NCBI GenBank assembly: GCA_031406575.1
Contig: JANOHP010000181.1
Location: 8,399-72,398, forward strand
Origin: Ga0077555 sp031406575
GTDB taxonomy: Bacteria > Pseudomonadota > Alphaproteobacteria > Rhizobiales > Hyphomicrobiaceae
Length of the DNA stretch: 64,000 nucleotides
Direction: 5' to 3'
Shown: positions 41,753 through 50,994 of the stretch, in pieces
How the letters are laid out: each line of letters opens with the position of its first letter
Numbering within the stretch: position 1 is the stretch's first letter
The notes under the pieces: generated by a model
Database searches by the model: none
What the model was told of the DNA's origin: nothing
What the model saw: the letters and a program-made list of their open reading frames with translations, nothing else
Position numbers and translations under genes: made by a program

Positions 41753-42742
41753 TCACGAACAACTGCCGCCGCCAAGCACGCAGAACTTGGCGCAGTTGGG
41801 ATGGCAGAGTTTGACGGCGCCGCGATCGAACATGGCCGTGTTCACGGTGGCTGCCGCCGCCAGCGTGGTTCCCATTTCGAACGCGGGATCATACGGCAGC
41901 AGCGTGCAGGGCAGAACGGTGGCGGTCGCTGCACCTTTGCGCTTCACGATCATGCGGCTGCTGGCGCACATCTGATCCTGCGGCCGTTTTCCGAGAATGC
42001 TCCAGCAGGCCGTGGAAATTTCCGGCACGTCGTCGCGACCATCCATTTCCGGCAACAGCATCAGTTGCTTGGGATCATCGGCATCGATTGGCCAACAGCG
42101 CTGCGCAATCAGCGCCCGATAGCCGTCGCGCGCTTCGGCATCGAGTTCGTGCCAGCACATACGCCCCGCAAGGGCGACGGCGAAGCCATTGGCCGCCAAC
42201 CAATCCAGGCCGACGAGTGTGCGCTGGAATGTCTTGGGACCGCGCTCGGCCTCGTGCAGCTCGGCCGTGTAGTGATCGAGACTGACGCGAATTTTCAGCC
42301 GCGCCCCATGCGTTTCTCGCAGCGCCAGCAGGCCGCGTTTGATCTCGGCACGCTGCATGGGCTGCATGGCATTGGTCAGCACCAGCACCTCGAACCCGCG
42401 GGCGAGCGCATCACCGAGCATGACCAGGACGTCCGGATTCATGAACGGCTCGCCGCCTGTGAACCCGATCTCGCGTGTGCCCAGCCCATCGCGCTCGATC
42501 TCGTCGAGAAACGCGGCCACGTCTCGAGCCGTCAAATAGTCGAGGCGGTCATTCGTCGGGCTCGATTCGATATAGCAATTGAGGCAGGCGATATTGCACA
42601 GCGTGCCCGTGTTGAACCACACCGTCTCCAGGTGCACGAGGCCAACGCGGGCGCGGACGTCGCCGGTAGTCGTGCGATCCGGATTGCTGAATTTCGCCAC
42701 CTGCGGCGGTAACGTCGCAGGACGGGTCATACTGATGTCCAC
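41753..42742 (-). CDS. Radical SAM protein with C-terminal Cys-rich segment
   Basis: A 329-residue radical S-adenosylmethionine enzyme with CxxxCxxC at TLCNIACLNCYIES (about residue 50) to bind the [4Fe-4S] cluster, and the GGEPFMNPD motif for SAM. Extra cysteines occur late (TACWSILGKR, DQMCASSRM, VLPCTLLP and CHPNCAKFCVLGGGSCS), suggesting an auxiliary Fe-S cluster of SPASM type. Such enzymes often modify peptides or cofactors; the substrate is unknown. It is followed within 20 bp by the YkgJ gene. Confidence 0.9.
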   Translation of the reverse strand: MDISMTRPATLPPQVAKFSNPDRTTTGDVRARVGLVHLETVWFNTGTLCNIACLNCYIESSPTNDRLDYLTARDVAAFLDEIERDGLGTREIGFTGGEPFMNPDVLVMLGDALARGFEVLVLTNAMQPMQRAEIKRGLLALRETHGARLKIRVSLDHYTAELHEAERGPKTFQRTLVGLDWLAANGFAVALAGRMCWHELDAEARDGYRALIAQRCWPIDADDPKQLMLLPEMDGRDDVPEISTACWSILGKRPQDQMCASSRMIVKRKGAATATVLPCTLLPYDPAFEMGTTLAAAATVNTAMFDRGAVKLCHPNCAKFCVLGGGSCS

Positions 42743-42894
42743 GCCAACTCCTGTTGTGGCAATGACGGTGTCGGCGGCCGTGTTAGCACGTCACGCGTCA
42801 TCCGCATAAATCACGTCTCGATGAGGAAACGTGAACCGTGCGGGCCGGGCAACTGCAACGGCGCAGGAGACGCCACGACGAAGGCGCCTTCATC

Positions 42895-44181
42895 CTAAAC
42901 GGCGGCGAGCGCCTGCTCCAAGTCGGCAATGATGTCGGCCTTGTCTTCGATGCCGATCGACAGGCGCACCACGTCGGCACCCGCGCCCGCACCCGCCCGC
43001 TGCTCGTCGGTAAGCTGGCGATGGGTGGTGGAAGCGGGATGGATGATCAGGCTGCGCGTGTCGCCGATGTTGGCCAAGTGCGAGAACAAGTGCACACTGG
43101 AGACGACCTTGACGCCCGCCTCGTAGCCGCCCTTGACACCGAACGTGAACACTGCGCCCGCGCCCGTCGGACACATGCGCTGGGCAATACCGTAGAACTT
43201 GTTGCTCTTCAGGCCCGCATAGTTGACCCACGCCACCTTGGGATGCTTCTCCAACCAGGTGGCCACAGCCATGGCATTCTCGCAATGGCGCGCCATGCGC
43301 AGCGGCAGCGTTTCGATGCCGGTCAGGATCATGAAGGCGTTGAAGGGCGAGATCGCCGGTCCGAGATCGCGCAGACCCATGACACGGCAGGCGATGGCGA
43401 ACGCGAAGTTGCCGAAGGTCTCGGCGAGGCGCATGCCGTTGTAGCTGGGATTGGGATCGACCAGCGTGGGATATTTCTTCGTCGCCTTCATCCAGTCGAA
43501 CGTGCCGCAATCGACGATGATGCCGCCGATTGAATTGCCGTGGCCACCCATGAATTTCGTCAGCGAGTGCACGATGATGTCGGCGCCATGCTCCTTCGGC
43601 CGGCACAGATAGGGCGTCGCCAACGTATTGTCGACGATGAGCGGCACGCCCGCGCGCTTGGCCACGGCTGCGATCGCTGCGATATCGACGACGACCCCAC
43701 CGGGATTGGCGATCGACTCGATGATGATCGCCTTGGTCTTGGAGGACACCGCCTTTTCGAACGAGGCGGGATCGGTGGCATCCGCCCACACCACGTTCCA
43801 GCCGAACTTCTTGAAGGCGTGATTGAACTGGTTGATCGAACCGCCGTAGAGCTGCCGACCCGCGATGAATTCATCACCGGGCTCGAGCAGCGCGTGGAAG
43901 ACGAGCGCTTGCGCGGCATGACCCGAGGCGACGGCAAGGGCGGCCGTACCGCCTTCCAACGCCGCGACCCGCGACTCGAGCACACCCTGAGTGGGGTTGC
44001 CGATGCGCGTGTAAATGTTGCCGAACACTTCCAGATTGAACAATGCCGCAGCGTGATCCGCATCGTTGAAGACGAACGATGTCGTCTGATAGATCGGCGT
44101 CGCGCGGGCACCGGTCGCAGGATCGGGCGTGGCGCCGGCATGAACCGCGAGCGTTGCAAACGAGGGGGTTTTGTCGGCCAT
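42895..44181 (-). CDS. metY: O-acetylhomoserine aminocarboxypropyltransferase / sulfhydrylase
   Basis: A PLP enzyme making homocysteine (or methionine) from O-acetylhomoserine and sulfide (or methanethiol). The 428-residue protein has the typical N-terminus FATLAVHAGATPDPATGARA, the PLP-lysine region HSLTKFMGGHGNSIGG and VASGHAAQALVF. Length and motifs fit MetY rather than the shorter cystathionine synthases. No metX or SAM riboswitch is recognised nearby. Confidence 0.94.
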   Translation of the reverse strand: MADKTPSFATLAVHAGATPDPATGARATPIYQTTSFVFNDADHAAALFNLEVFGNIYTRIGNPTQGVLESRVAALEGGTAALAVASGHAAQALVFHALLEPGDEFIAGRQLYGGSINQFNHAFKKFGWNVVWADATDPASFEKAVSSKTKAIIIESIANPGGVVVDIAAIAAVAKRAGVPLIVDNTLATPYLCRPKEHGADIIVHSLTKFMGGHGNSIGGIIVDCGTFDWMKATKKYPTLVDPNPSYNGMRLAETFGNFAFAIACRVMGLRDLGPAISPFNAFMILTGIETLPLRMARHCENAMAVATWLEKHPKVAWVNYAGLKSNKFYGIAQRMCPTGAGAVFTFGVKGGYEAGVKVVSSVHLFSHLANIGDTRSLIIHPASTTHRQLTDEQRAGAGAGADVVRLSIGIEDKADIIADLEQALAAV

Positions 44182-44510
44182 GCTGAATTATCCTTCGCCA
44201 GAGTGAGCGCTCAGCCCGCAGCAGCGAGCACTTCTCGATTTGAAACGGCACTCCCCGGCCCAAGTCAACGCCCAAGTGGTCGATGCTCAGTCGCGCGGCG
44301 ACAATTCTGTTCCCACCCGTGCCGGTTTGGCGCGACGGCGCCGTGGTCTGGATGGGCGCCGAGCCCGCAGGCAATGCGTGGGGGGGATTACGGGTGAAAT
44401 CGTGTTCTTTGTGCAAGCGAGGCCATCACGAACATGCAGGAGGTGTGGACGCCAATCCGACCCGGTGGTTAGCTAGCCCAAATGCTCACCTCCCAACATC
44501 GGGGACCGAC
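44182..44510. other. Divergent intergenic region metY-ggt
   Basis: No gene is supported in this 329-bp gap. I looked for a SAM-II riboswitch upstream of metY, expected in this group, but did not find its conserved CUUGCAGCC and GCUAAA blocks. The gamma-glutamyltransferase frame stays open through part of the gap, but that sequence does not look like the enzyme. Confidence 0.35.
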
Positions 44511-46112
44511 ATGCCGAACTCGCAGTCTGCGCTCTCACCCAATTTGTCCCTGAAGCGCCGGGTCACGAAACCCTCCGTACGCTCCAAGGGCGGCATCGTC
44601 GTCACTCAGAACCGGGTGGCGTCCGAAGTGGGTGCGCGCGTGCTGAAAGACGGCGGCACGGCCATCGATGCGGCCATTGCTGCGGCCTTCGCAGTCGGTG
44701 TCGTCGAGCCGTGGATGAGCGGCATCGGCGGCGTCGGCGCGTTGGTGCATCGCGATGCGAAAACGGGCAAAGTTACCTGCGTCGATTTCGGCGGCCGCTC
44801 GCCTAACGGCTTGAAGATCGACGACTTCCCGCTCGCGGGCGGCGTCGATGTGGGCAACCTGTTCGGCTGGCCGGCGGTCCAAGGTAATGTCAACACCGTC
44901 GGTGCCAAGGCGATCGTTGCGCCCACCCAGCCCGCTGGCCTGGCGCTCGCCCACAAGATGTTCGGCACCAAGCCGTGGCGTGATCTGATGGCGCCGGCGA
45001 TCGCACTGGCCGAAACGGGACAACTGGTCGATTGGCACACGACCTTGGTGATCGCGACCGCGCTGAGCGACTTGGGCAAGGATGCGGGCACGCGCGAGCG
45101 CTTCTTGCGCGGCGGCGCCCCACCCGTGCCACCTGCCCCGCAGGCCGGTGTCGCGCAACTTCGGCTGCCGGCAGCCCAACTCGCCCGCACGCTGTCGGCG
45201 ATCGCGGCCGACGGTGCCGGCGTGCTCTACGAAGGGGCACTCGCCCGCTCGATCGCCGAAGATGTGCAGGCGCTGGGCGGTTATCTGACGACAGAAGACA
45301 TGGCCAACGTCAAACCCGTCGCGCGCGAACCACTGCGGCAGGACTACGGCCGCCATACGATTTACGGGCTTCCCGAGCTGACCGGTGGGCCGACCATGGC
45401 GCTGGCCTTCCAGCATCTGGCCAAGCACGGCGGCACACCCGGCGCGGAACTGGACGGCGCCCGCTTCGTCGCCTACGGCCGTGCTCTCGAGCACGCCTGG
45501 GAGGATCGCTTCGCGCGCCTGGGTGATGCAGGCGAGCGCAGCATGCCAACCTCGACGACGCATCTGTCCGTCATCGATCGCGACGGCAACGTCGTGGCGT
45601 TGACCCAGACCCTGCTGTCGCTCTTCGGCTCGCGCGTGCTGCTGCCGGGTTCCGGTATTCTGATGAACAACGGCATCAATTGGTTCGACCCTCGCCCCGG
45701 TGGCCCGAACGGACTGGCGCCCGATCGGCGTGGTTTGTCGAATTACGTGCCGACGATCATGACGGGGGGCGACGAGGTGGTGGGGATCGGCGGGTGTGGC
45801 GGACGGCGCATCCTGCCGGCGGTGTTCCAGCTTCTGGCGATGATTGCCGACTTCGGCTTCGATCTCGACCGCGCCTTCCATCAACCGCGCATCGACGTTT
45901 CGGGCGGCTCGGGTGTATCGGTCGACCGGCGGCTCCCGGCAGCGACCAAGGCCGCGCTTGCGGGCGCGTTCAACTGTGTCGATGCCGAGCCGGTGCCCTA
46001 CCCCATGCCCTTCACGATTGCCGGTGCCGTCCTGCGCCGCTCCGGTGCCAACGAAGCTGCAACCGAGCCCGAACAGCCCTGGTCGGAGGCGGTCAGCGAA
46101 GACGAGGTGTAA
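44511..46112 (+). CDS. Gamma-glutamyltransferase family protein
   Basis: An Ntn-hydrolase family enzyme that hydrolyses or transfers gamma-glutamyl groups, or acylates related substrates. The 533-residue protein has GGIVVTQNRVASEVG near the front and the autoprocessing site TSTTHLSVIDRDGN (nucleophilic Thr), followed by LLPGSGILMNNGINWFDPRP. ATG 44511 is chosen since upstream residues are not conserved. There is no clear signal peptide, so unlike periplasmic Ggt it may be cytoplasmic; substrate uncertain. Confidence 0.88.
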   Translation: MPNSQSALSPNLSLKRRVTKPSVRSKGGIVVTQNRVASEVGARVLKDGGTAIDAAIAAAFAVGVVEPWMSGIGGVGALVHRDAKTGKVTCVDFGGRSPNGLKIDDFPLAGGVDVGNLFGWPAVQGNVNTVGAKAIVAPTQPAGLALAHKMFGTKPWRDLMAPAIALAETGQLVDWHTTLVIATALSDLGKDAGTRERFLRGGAPPVPPAPQAGVAQLRLPAAQLARTLSAIAADGAGVLYEGALARSIAEDVQALGGYLTTEDMANVKPVAREPLRQDYGRHTIYGLPELTGGPTMALAFQHLAKHGGTPGAELDGARFVAYGRALEHAWEDRFARLGDAGERSMPTSTTHLSVIDRDGNVVALTQTLLSLFGSRVLLPGSGILMNNGINWFDPRPGGPNGLAPDRRGLSNYVPTIMTGGDEVVGIGGCGGRRILPAVFQLLAMIADFGFDLDRAFHQPRIDVSGGSGVSVDRRLPAATKAALAGAFNCVDAEPVPYPMPFTIAGAVLRRSGANEAATEPEQPWSEAVSEDEV

Positions 46113-46126
46113 TCTCCGCCTGCAAT

Positions 46127-46510
46127 TCAGTCGTTCATGCGGGCTTCGCGTCGATGCTGCTCGATATCCTCGGGCTCGGCTTCGTCGAGGCGTGTCAAGC
46201 TATTGGAGGCCTTGTGCTGGGTGTGGAGCAGTTCATCCAGCTTGGCGTGCACGGCCTGCATGTCGCGATGGGCGGCGCGCTGAATGAACAACGTCATGAA
46301 CCACGTCGCCAGAGTCGCAACCGCGTGCCAATCGAACGTTTCGTGCTCGAAGATGAACCACAAAATCGCATACAGTCCCACGACGGCGAAGGCCCAGGGC
46401 GAGGTCAGTTGGACGGCAAAACTCGTAATAATCCGCCGCCAGGACCCGCTGCTGCTGTCGCCAGGGGCGCCTGATGGCCTCTCAATCGGCTGCTGCACAA
46501 TCCGCTCCAT
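46127..46510 (-). CDS. Low-affinity iron permease family protein
   Basis: A small membrane protein of about 127 aa of the low-affinity iron permease (PF04120-like) family, named for a yeast Fet4-related domain; its transport role in bacteria is unproven. It shows two hydrophobic segments (TSPWAFAVVGLYAILWFIFE and VATLATWFMTLFIQ) followed by the conserved QRAAHRDMQAVHAKLDELL. ATG 46510 lies behind AGGAG. The longer frame to 46600 has no ribosome-binding site. Confidence 0.8.
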   Translation of the reverse strand: MERIVQQPIERPSGAPGDSSSGSWRRIITSFAVQLTSPWAFAVVGLYAILWFIFEHETFDWHAVATLATWFMTLFIQRAAHRDMQAVHAKLDELLHTQHKASNSLTRLDEAEPEDIEQHRREARMND

Positions 46511-46812
46511 GATGATGTCTCCTTGGGGGCTGAACGGACGCACGGTGGCCAAAGGCACCCCAGCCAGCATCCCAACCGCTGAGCGGGTCCAGGGTTCCAA
46601 TTACGGCGTGGCGCCGCGGATCGCTCTCTCGACCTCTGAAAACTCAAGGATAATCCGATTTGTGGCCCGAGGCCGGCTCACATGTGGTCAGTTCCGGAAA
46701 AAGTGCGTGCTTGAACCCATGGGCCGGGTTGCCATATTGAGGTCTGATCAATTCTATTGACGTGCGGCATGGAGCCGGTGCGGGCGCGACTTTTTTGTGG
46801 AACAGGGCGCAC
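46511..46812. other. Divergent intergenic region
   Basis: A 302-bp gap between the iron-permease-like and TPR genes. No gene or clear regulatory element is visible; the plus-strand frame upstream of the TPR start (from 46762) is short and unconserved. Confidence 0.3.
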
Positions 46813-47481
46813 ATGCGCAGCAGACGTATCGTTCGACTTTTGTGCAGCCCACTTGCGGCGGCACTGATCGTCGTCTTGGCGTGGACGGGCGGACATCGCG
46901 TGGCGCACGCCGAAACCTCGACCGAGGAGTGTTTCAGCGAGGACTGGGGTCGGCGCATCCAGGGCTGCTCGGCGATTATCGACGGCAGTCAAGCGACGCC
47001 TGCGGAAAAATCGCAGGCTTACGCTATGCGCGCGCTGGCTCTGTCCTTGAAGGGTCAGTACGAGGATTCGGTCGGTGACTACGACCAGGCCCTCCGCATC
47101 AATCCCAACTTTGCCGTCGCGTTGAACAACCGGGCGTGGGCCTATTTCAAATGGGGCAAGGGGCCGCGCGGGCTTGCCGATGTCGAGCGCTCACTCGCCC
47201 TCAATCCGCTGAGTGAGCACACATGGGATACGCGCGCCCACATTCGCCAAGTGATGGGCAATCATGCGGGCGCTTATGCCGATTACGAACAAGCGGTCAA
47301 CATCGGCGGTGAGCGCATGATCAAGCTCTATCAATGCGGGTTGGCCTCACAGGGTCTCTACAAAGGCCGCCTCGACGGCTACAACTCCGACGAACTGCAG
47401 AGTGCGCTGAAGACTTGCGCGTCGTCCAAAACCTGCGATCCGCTTCCCTCCGACGAGGAATGCCGCGATCCGACGTCGTGA
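46813..47481 (+). CDS. Periplasmic TPR-repeat protein
   Basis: A 222-residue exported protein with a basic N-terminus and signal peptide (VRLLCSPLAAALIVVLAWTG, cleavage near AHA), then at least three tetratricopeptide repeats (for example AYAMRALALSLKGQYEDSVG and ALNNRAWAYFKWGKGPRGLA) and a Cys-rich C-terminus (KTCASSKTCDPLPSDEEC) that may form disulfides. TPR proteins bind partner proteins; the partner is unknown. ATG 46813 begins directly before the signal peptide. Confidence 0.8.
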   Translation: MRSRRIVRLLCSPLAAALIVVLAWTGGHRVAHAETSTEECFSEDWGRRIQGCSAIIDGSQATPAEKSQAYAMRALALSLKGQYEDSVGDYDQALRINPNFAVALNNRAWAYFKWGKGPRGLADVERSLALNPLSEHTWDTRAHIRQVMGNHAGAYADYEQAVNIGGERMIKLYQCGLASQGLYKGRLDGYNSDELQSALKTCASSKTCDPLPSDEECRDPTS

Positions 47482-47485
47482 GCGC

Positions 47486-47935
47486 TCAGTCGATTGAGTT
47501 CAGGGCAGCGATCATCGCTTTCAGCTCGGGCTCTTCGACACGTTCGGCGGCTTTCGCCGGGGATAGCCATTTGCGCTGCCTGTGTTTGTGTTCGGGCCAC
47601 GTGCGCTTCTGCTCGGTCACTTCGAAGGGATAGACGTCGACGCGAACATGCACCGCAGCGCCATGTTTGCGGCGCTTCAGATAAGAATACGATCCCAAAC
47701 GTTTGCGCGTGACGTTGCCGATGACGCCGGCCTCCTCCCACGCCTCTTCGGCGGCGGCCGCGTGGTCGGGACGATCAGGCCACGGCCACCCTTTCGGGAT
47801 GACCCACCGCCCGGTATCGAGCGTCGTGACGAGCAGCACTTTGATGCGACCGGTCCGCGCGGCCTTGCGCATCGGTAGGGCCGCGACCTGATGTGTCGTT
47901 GCGACGGGAGCCTGGGGTATCTTCAGTTTGGCCAA
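47486..47935 (-). CDS. Nudix hydrolase
   Basis: A 149-residue Nudix enzyme hydrolysing a nucleoside-diphosphate-linked or diphosphoinositol-type substrate. The Nudix box is diverged but recognisable at HAAAAEEAWEEAGVIG, preceded by WVIPKGWPWPD, which resembles the diphosphoinositol polyphosphate group. The substrate cannot be told. Its 3' end faces the TPR gene with a 4-bp gap. Confidence 0.88.
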   Translation of the reverse strand: MAKLKIPQAPVATTHQVAALPMRKAARTGRIKVLLVTTLDTGRWVIPKGWPWPDRPDHAAAAEEAWEEAGVIGNVTRKRLGSYSYLKRRKHGAAVHVRVDVYPFEVTEQKRTWPEHKHRQRKWLSPAKAAERVEEPELKAMIAALNSID

Positions 47936-48137
47936 CGTGGTGCCACCTCCTCAGGTCTTTGATGGTGGAGCGATTCGCGCTCTGTTTTCCATTAGATAGC
48001 CTCTGTGTGCAGGGCGAAGCAAAATTTCTTGGTCCCCTCGCGAACCCTTGTGATACACGCGCGCTGTCGCCACTGCGGTGGAGGGCAGCACGGCACGCGC
48101 TGGCCCTCCAGCAGGCCCCGTCTCGAAAGGCGAATTC

Positions 48138-49124
48138 GTGGACCCCACCAGCGTACTCGTCACCTTCGAAGCCGATCGCGACGCCCGCGCCGTCTTCACC
48201 GAAAGTCTCGGTGATTTGGCGACAGTCATCTTCCTTGCCGATCTCGCCGACAGTGCACGCGCTGCGGCCTTGCAATCAGCGACTGTCATTGTCGGGCGCA
48301 ACACGGGTAAGGAATTGCGCCCGGGCGAAGATGCCTTGATCGGCAACGCGCGGCTCGTGCAATACGTCACAGCAGGCGTCGACTATATTCCTCTGCGCCA
48401 TCTGCCCGCGGACCTGCCCATCGCGGCCAACGGCGGCGCCTACGCCGAGCCCATGGCGGAGCACGCTGTCGCCCTGATGTTTGCTGCGGCCAAACGCTTG
48501 GTCGTGGAGCACAAGAAGCTCGAGCGCGGCGAATTCGATCAGTTCCGGCCCAACCGCATGCTGACGGGCGCTGTGTGCGGCATCCTCGGCTTGGGTGGTG
48601 TTGGTGTGGCCACAGCGCGACGCATGGGCGCCTTGGGGCTGAAGGTGCATGCCATCAACCGGCGCGGCGTGGCCGACGAGCCCGTCGATTGGATGGGCAC
48701 CACGGATCAGTTGGACACACTGCTGGCGGCGGCCGACGTTCTGGTCGTCGTCGTGCCTCTGCTGCAGAACACGGAATGCTTGATCGGTGCGCGCGAGCTG
48801 GCGCTGATGAAGCCCGATGCCATCCTGATCAACCTCGCGCGCGGCGAAATCATCGACGAGACGGCGCTGTATCATCACCTACAAGCCAACCCCGCGTTCG
48901 TCGCCTGCATCGACGCGTGGTGGATCGAGCCCGTGCGCCATAACCGGTTCGCAATGACCCATCCGTTCCTCGAGTTGCCCAACGTGATCGGCTCGCCGCA
49001 CAATTCGGCCTCGGTGAAGGGCGCACGCGCCATGGCCTACCGACAAGCCGCCACCAATTGTCGACGCGTGCTCGAGGGTAAACCCGCTCACAACCTGATC
49101 GGCCCCGAGGGCCGCATGCGCTGA
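48138..49124 (+). CDS. D-isomer-specific 2-hydroxyacid dehydrogenase
   Basis: An NAD(P)-dependent oxidoreductase of the glyoxylate/phosphoglycerate dehydrogenase group; substrate unknown. From GTG 48138 the protein is 328 aa. It has the Rossmann motif GILGLGGVGVATARRMG, the LINLARGEIIDETAL segment with the catalytic Glu region, and GSPHNSAS with the catalytic His. A longer start at 48078 is open but unlikely. AAAGGCG precedes the GTG. A second member of this family is at 56538. Confidence 0.9.
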   Translation: MDPTSVLVTFEADRDARAVFTESLGDLATVIFLADLADSARAAALQSATVIVGRNTGKELRPGEDALIGNARLVQYVTAGVDYIPLRHLPADLPIAANGGAYAEPMAEHAVALMFAAAKRLVVEHKKLERGEFDQFRPNRMLTGAVCGILGLGGVGVATARRMGALGLKVHAINRRGVADEPVDWMGTTDQLDTLLAAADVLVVVVPLLQNTECLIGARELALMKPDAILINLARGEIIDETALYHHLQANPAFVACIDAWWIEPVRHNRFAMTHPFLELPNVIGSPHNSASVKGARAMAYRQAATNCRRVLEGKPAHNLIGPEGRMR

Positions 49125-49148
49125 CGCGCCTGCACACGTGGCGCGTGT

Positions 49149-50315
49149 TCAGTCGGCCGGGCTACGCACGAACTCGAGCAGATGGCGCACCACGGCGTCG
49201 GGCTGCTCTTGTTGCACCCAATGACCCGCCCCCGGAATGAGATGGGTGCCGCGCCAGCGCGTGCACAGTGTGCTGCCCATCGCGGCCAGAACGCCCGGCG
49301 TTTGGTGAATGCCCCAATCGCTGGCGCCGGCGATGAAGCACGCCGGGATGTCGATGGTTCGTCCCGACCACGTCTCGAGTTCGGGTTGATAGCGCCCCAC
49401 CGTGCGCACCCGGTACCAGTTGAGGCCGCCTTGGAAACTCGTGCGGCCATACTCGGCGCTATAGACGGCCAGCTCGGTGTCCGGCAGCCAGTGATTGGCG
49501 GCGATTTCGGTGGGCGAGGGCATTTCGGCCGCGACCGTCTCGGCCATGCCGGTGTCGCGGGGCATCACGTAATAGTTCGGCAGCTTGGCGAGTTCGCTGG
49601 CCGTCCACCCCGTCAACTCATGCGGCCGGTTCGCCGCCCAATCAGCGCTCTTGTGGTGGTAGTAGGCGCGCAGGAACGCGTGCAGGCCCTGTTTCGCGTG
49701 GTGCATGTCGGGATCCGCGTCGCGTTGCGAATAATACCAATGATAGTGCTGGCGCGGTGGATCGAGGGCCCCCAAGTCCTCGTGGATGGACATGGTCGGT
49801 GCCAGAGGAATGGGTCGCGCGGGCTCATCGGCTGTGCCCACCGGTAGGGTCGGGGGTGCCGGGAACGGCGCGCTCATGGTGGCGACGCGGCGCACGATGT
49901 CGGGCCGGATCAGCGCCGCCCAGCCCACGACCGACGCCCCGAAGTCGTGGCCGATGATGGCTTCGAGCCGCTGATGACCGAGCGCGAAGGCGACGCCCAA
50001 CGCATCGCGCACCAAGTTCGGCATGCAATAGGGTGTCAGGTCGGCATCGAAACGCGTGTCGGCGCCCGTTGTCCGTCCATAGCCGCGCTGATCGGGGGCG
50101 ATGACGTGATAGCCCGCCGCCGCCAGCGGCCCCATCACTTTGCGCCAACTGTAGGCCAGTTCCGGAAATCCGTGCAGCAGCAGCAGCGCTGGCCGGCCCG
50201 GTGTTTCGAAACCCGCCTCCAGTACGTGCATATCGAGGCCGTTGATTCCGGCGATCATCCGCGATCGAATGCCGGCAGGCAGAGGGTAATGGGCGGGAAA
50301 GGGGGACGGGCTCAC
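49149..50315 (-). CDS. Alpha/beta hydrolase, epoxide-hydrolase-like
   Basis: A 388-residue alpha/beta-fold hydrolase. It shows the oxyanion motif LLLHGFPELAYSW, the nucleophile elbow GHDFGAS with Asp, as in epoxide hydrolases and haloalkane dehalogenases, and the C-terminal GAGHWVQQEQP with the catalytic His. Lid tyrosines such as HWYYSQ and AYYHHK fit an epoxide hydrolase. GTG 50315 with GGAG upstream is chosen; the longer frame overlaps thiE. It lies 25 bp after thiE and looks like the last gene of the thi operon, though its link to thiamine is unclear. Confidence 0.87.
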   Translation of the reverse strand: MSPSPFPAHYPLPAGIRSRMIAGINGLDMHVLEAGFETPGRPALLLLHGFPELAYSWRKVMGPLAAAGYHVIAPDQRGYGRTTGADTRFDADLTPYCMPNLVRDALGVAFALGHQRLEAIIGHDFGASVVGWAALIRPDIVRRVATMSAPFPAPPTLPVGTADEPARPIPLAPTMSIHEDLGALDPPRQHYHWYYSQRDADPDMHHAKQGLHAFLRAYYHHKSADWAANRPHELTGWTASELAKLPNYYVMPRDTGMAETVAAEMPSPTEIAANHWLPDTELAVYSAEYGRTSFQGGLNWYRVRTVGRYQPELETWSGRTIDIPACFIAGASDWGIHQTPGVLAAMGSTLCTRWRGTHLIPGAGHWVQQEQPDAVVRHLLEFVRSPAD

Positions 50316-50340
50316 GGCATCGGCTCCAATACGAGGGAGA

Positions 50341-50955
50341 TCAGCGTTGAACGGTTTTCGCCCAGGCCACCCACTGGCGCACGCGGGCGTCCGGGTCGGT
50401 GGCGGTGATGAAATCGGTGACGACGGCCACGCAATCGGCACCCGCCGCCAACACACCCGGCGCCCGTTCGGGCGTGATGCCGCCAATCGCGCACAGGGGA
50501 ATCGTGCCGATCCGGTTTTTCCAATCGCGGATGCGCTCGAGACCCTGCGGCGCCCATTTCATGACCTTGAGCTTGGTCTCGTAAATCGGCCCCAACGCGA
50601 TGTAGTCGGGCTTGGCCGCCAACGCGATGTCGAGTTCGGCATGATCGTGGCTCGACACACCCAGTTTGAGGCCCGCCGCCTTGATGCGCGCGAGGTCGGC
50701 TGCGGCGAGATCTTCCTGCCCCAGATGCAGAAAGTCGGCCCCCGCCGCGATCGCCGCTTCCCAGTAGTCGTTGACGATGAGCTGGCAGCCGTGACGCTGG
50801 CAGATCGCCATGCTGGCGCGAATTTGGCGGTCGACCTCGGCGGGTGCGGCGTCCTTGAGGCGCAGCTGGATCGTCTCGACTCCCAACGGCGCCAGCCGCT
50901 CGATCCAACTGACATCGGGAACGACGGGATAAAAAACGCCGAGCAGCTTGGTCAT
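50341..50955 (-). CDS. thiE: Thiamine-phosphate synthase
   Basis: Joins hydroxymethylpyrimidine pyrophosphate and thiazole phosphate to give thiamine phosphate. The 204-residue TIM barrel has family segments ETIQLRLKDA, LIVNDYWEAAIAAGADFLHL, LGVSSHDHAELDIA, YIALGPIYETKLK and CAIGGITPE. It follows thiG by 39 bp on the same strand. Confidence 0.94.
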   Translation of the reverse strand: MTKLLGVFYPVVPDVSWIERLAPLGVETIQLRLKDAAPAEVDRQIRASMAICQRHGCQLIVNDYWEAAIAAGADFLHLGQEDLAAADLARIKAAGLKLGVSSHDHAELDIALAAKPDYIALGPIYETKLKVMKWAPQGLERIRDWKNRIGTIPLCAIGGITPERAPGVLAAGADCVAVVTDFITATDPDARVRQWVAWAKTVQR

Positions 50956-50994
50956 GCCGGAATACTTTCGTGGTGACGGTTGCGATTGTGCCGA

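Noticed and set aside
44182..44300. Possible SAM-II riboswitch upstream of metY
   Set aside because: Expected in alphaproteobacterial methionine genes, but the conserved CUUGCAGCC and GCUAAA blocks are absent.
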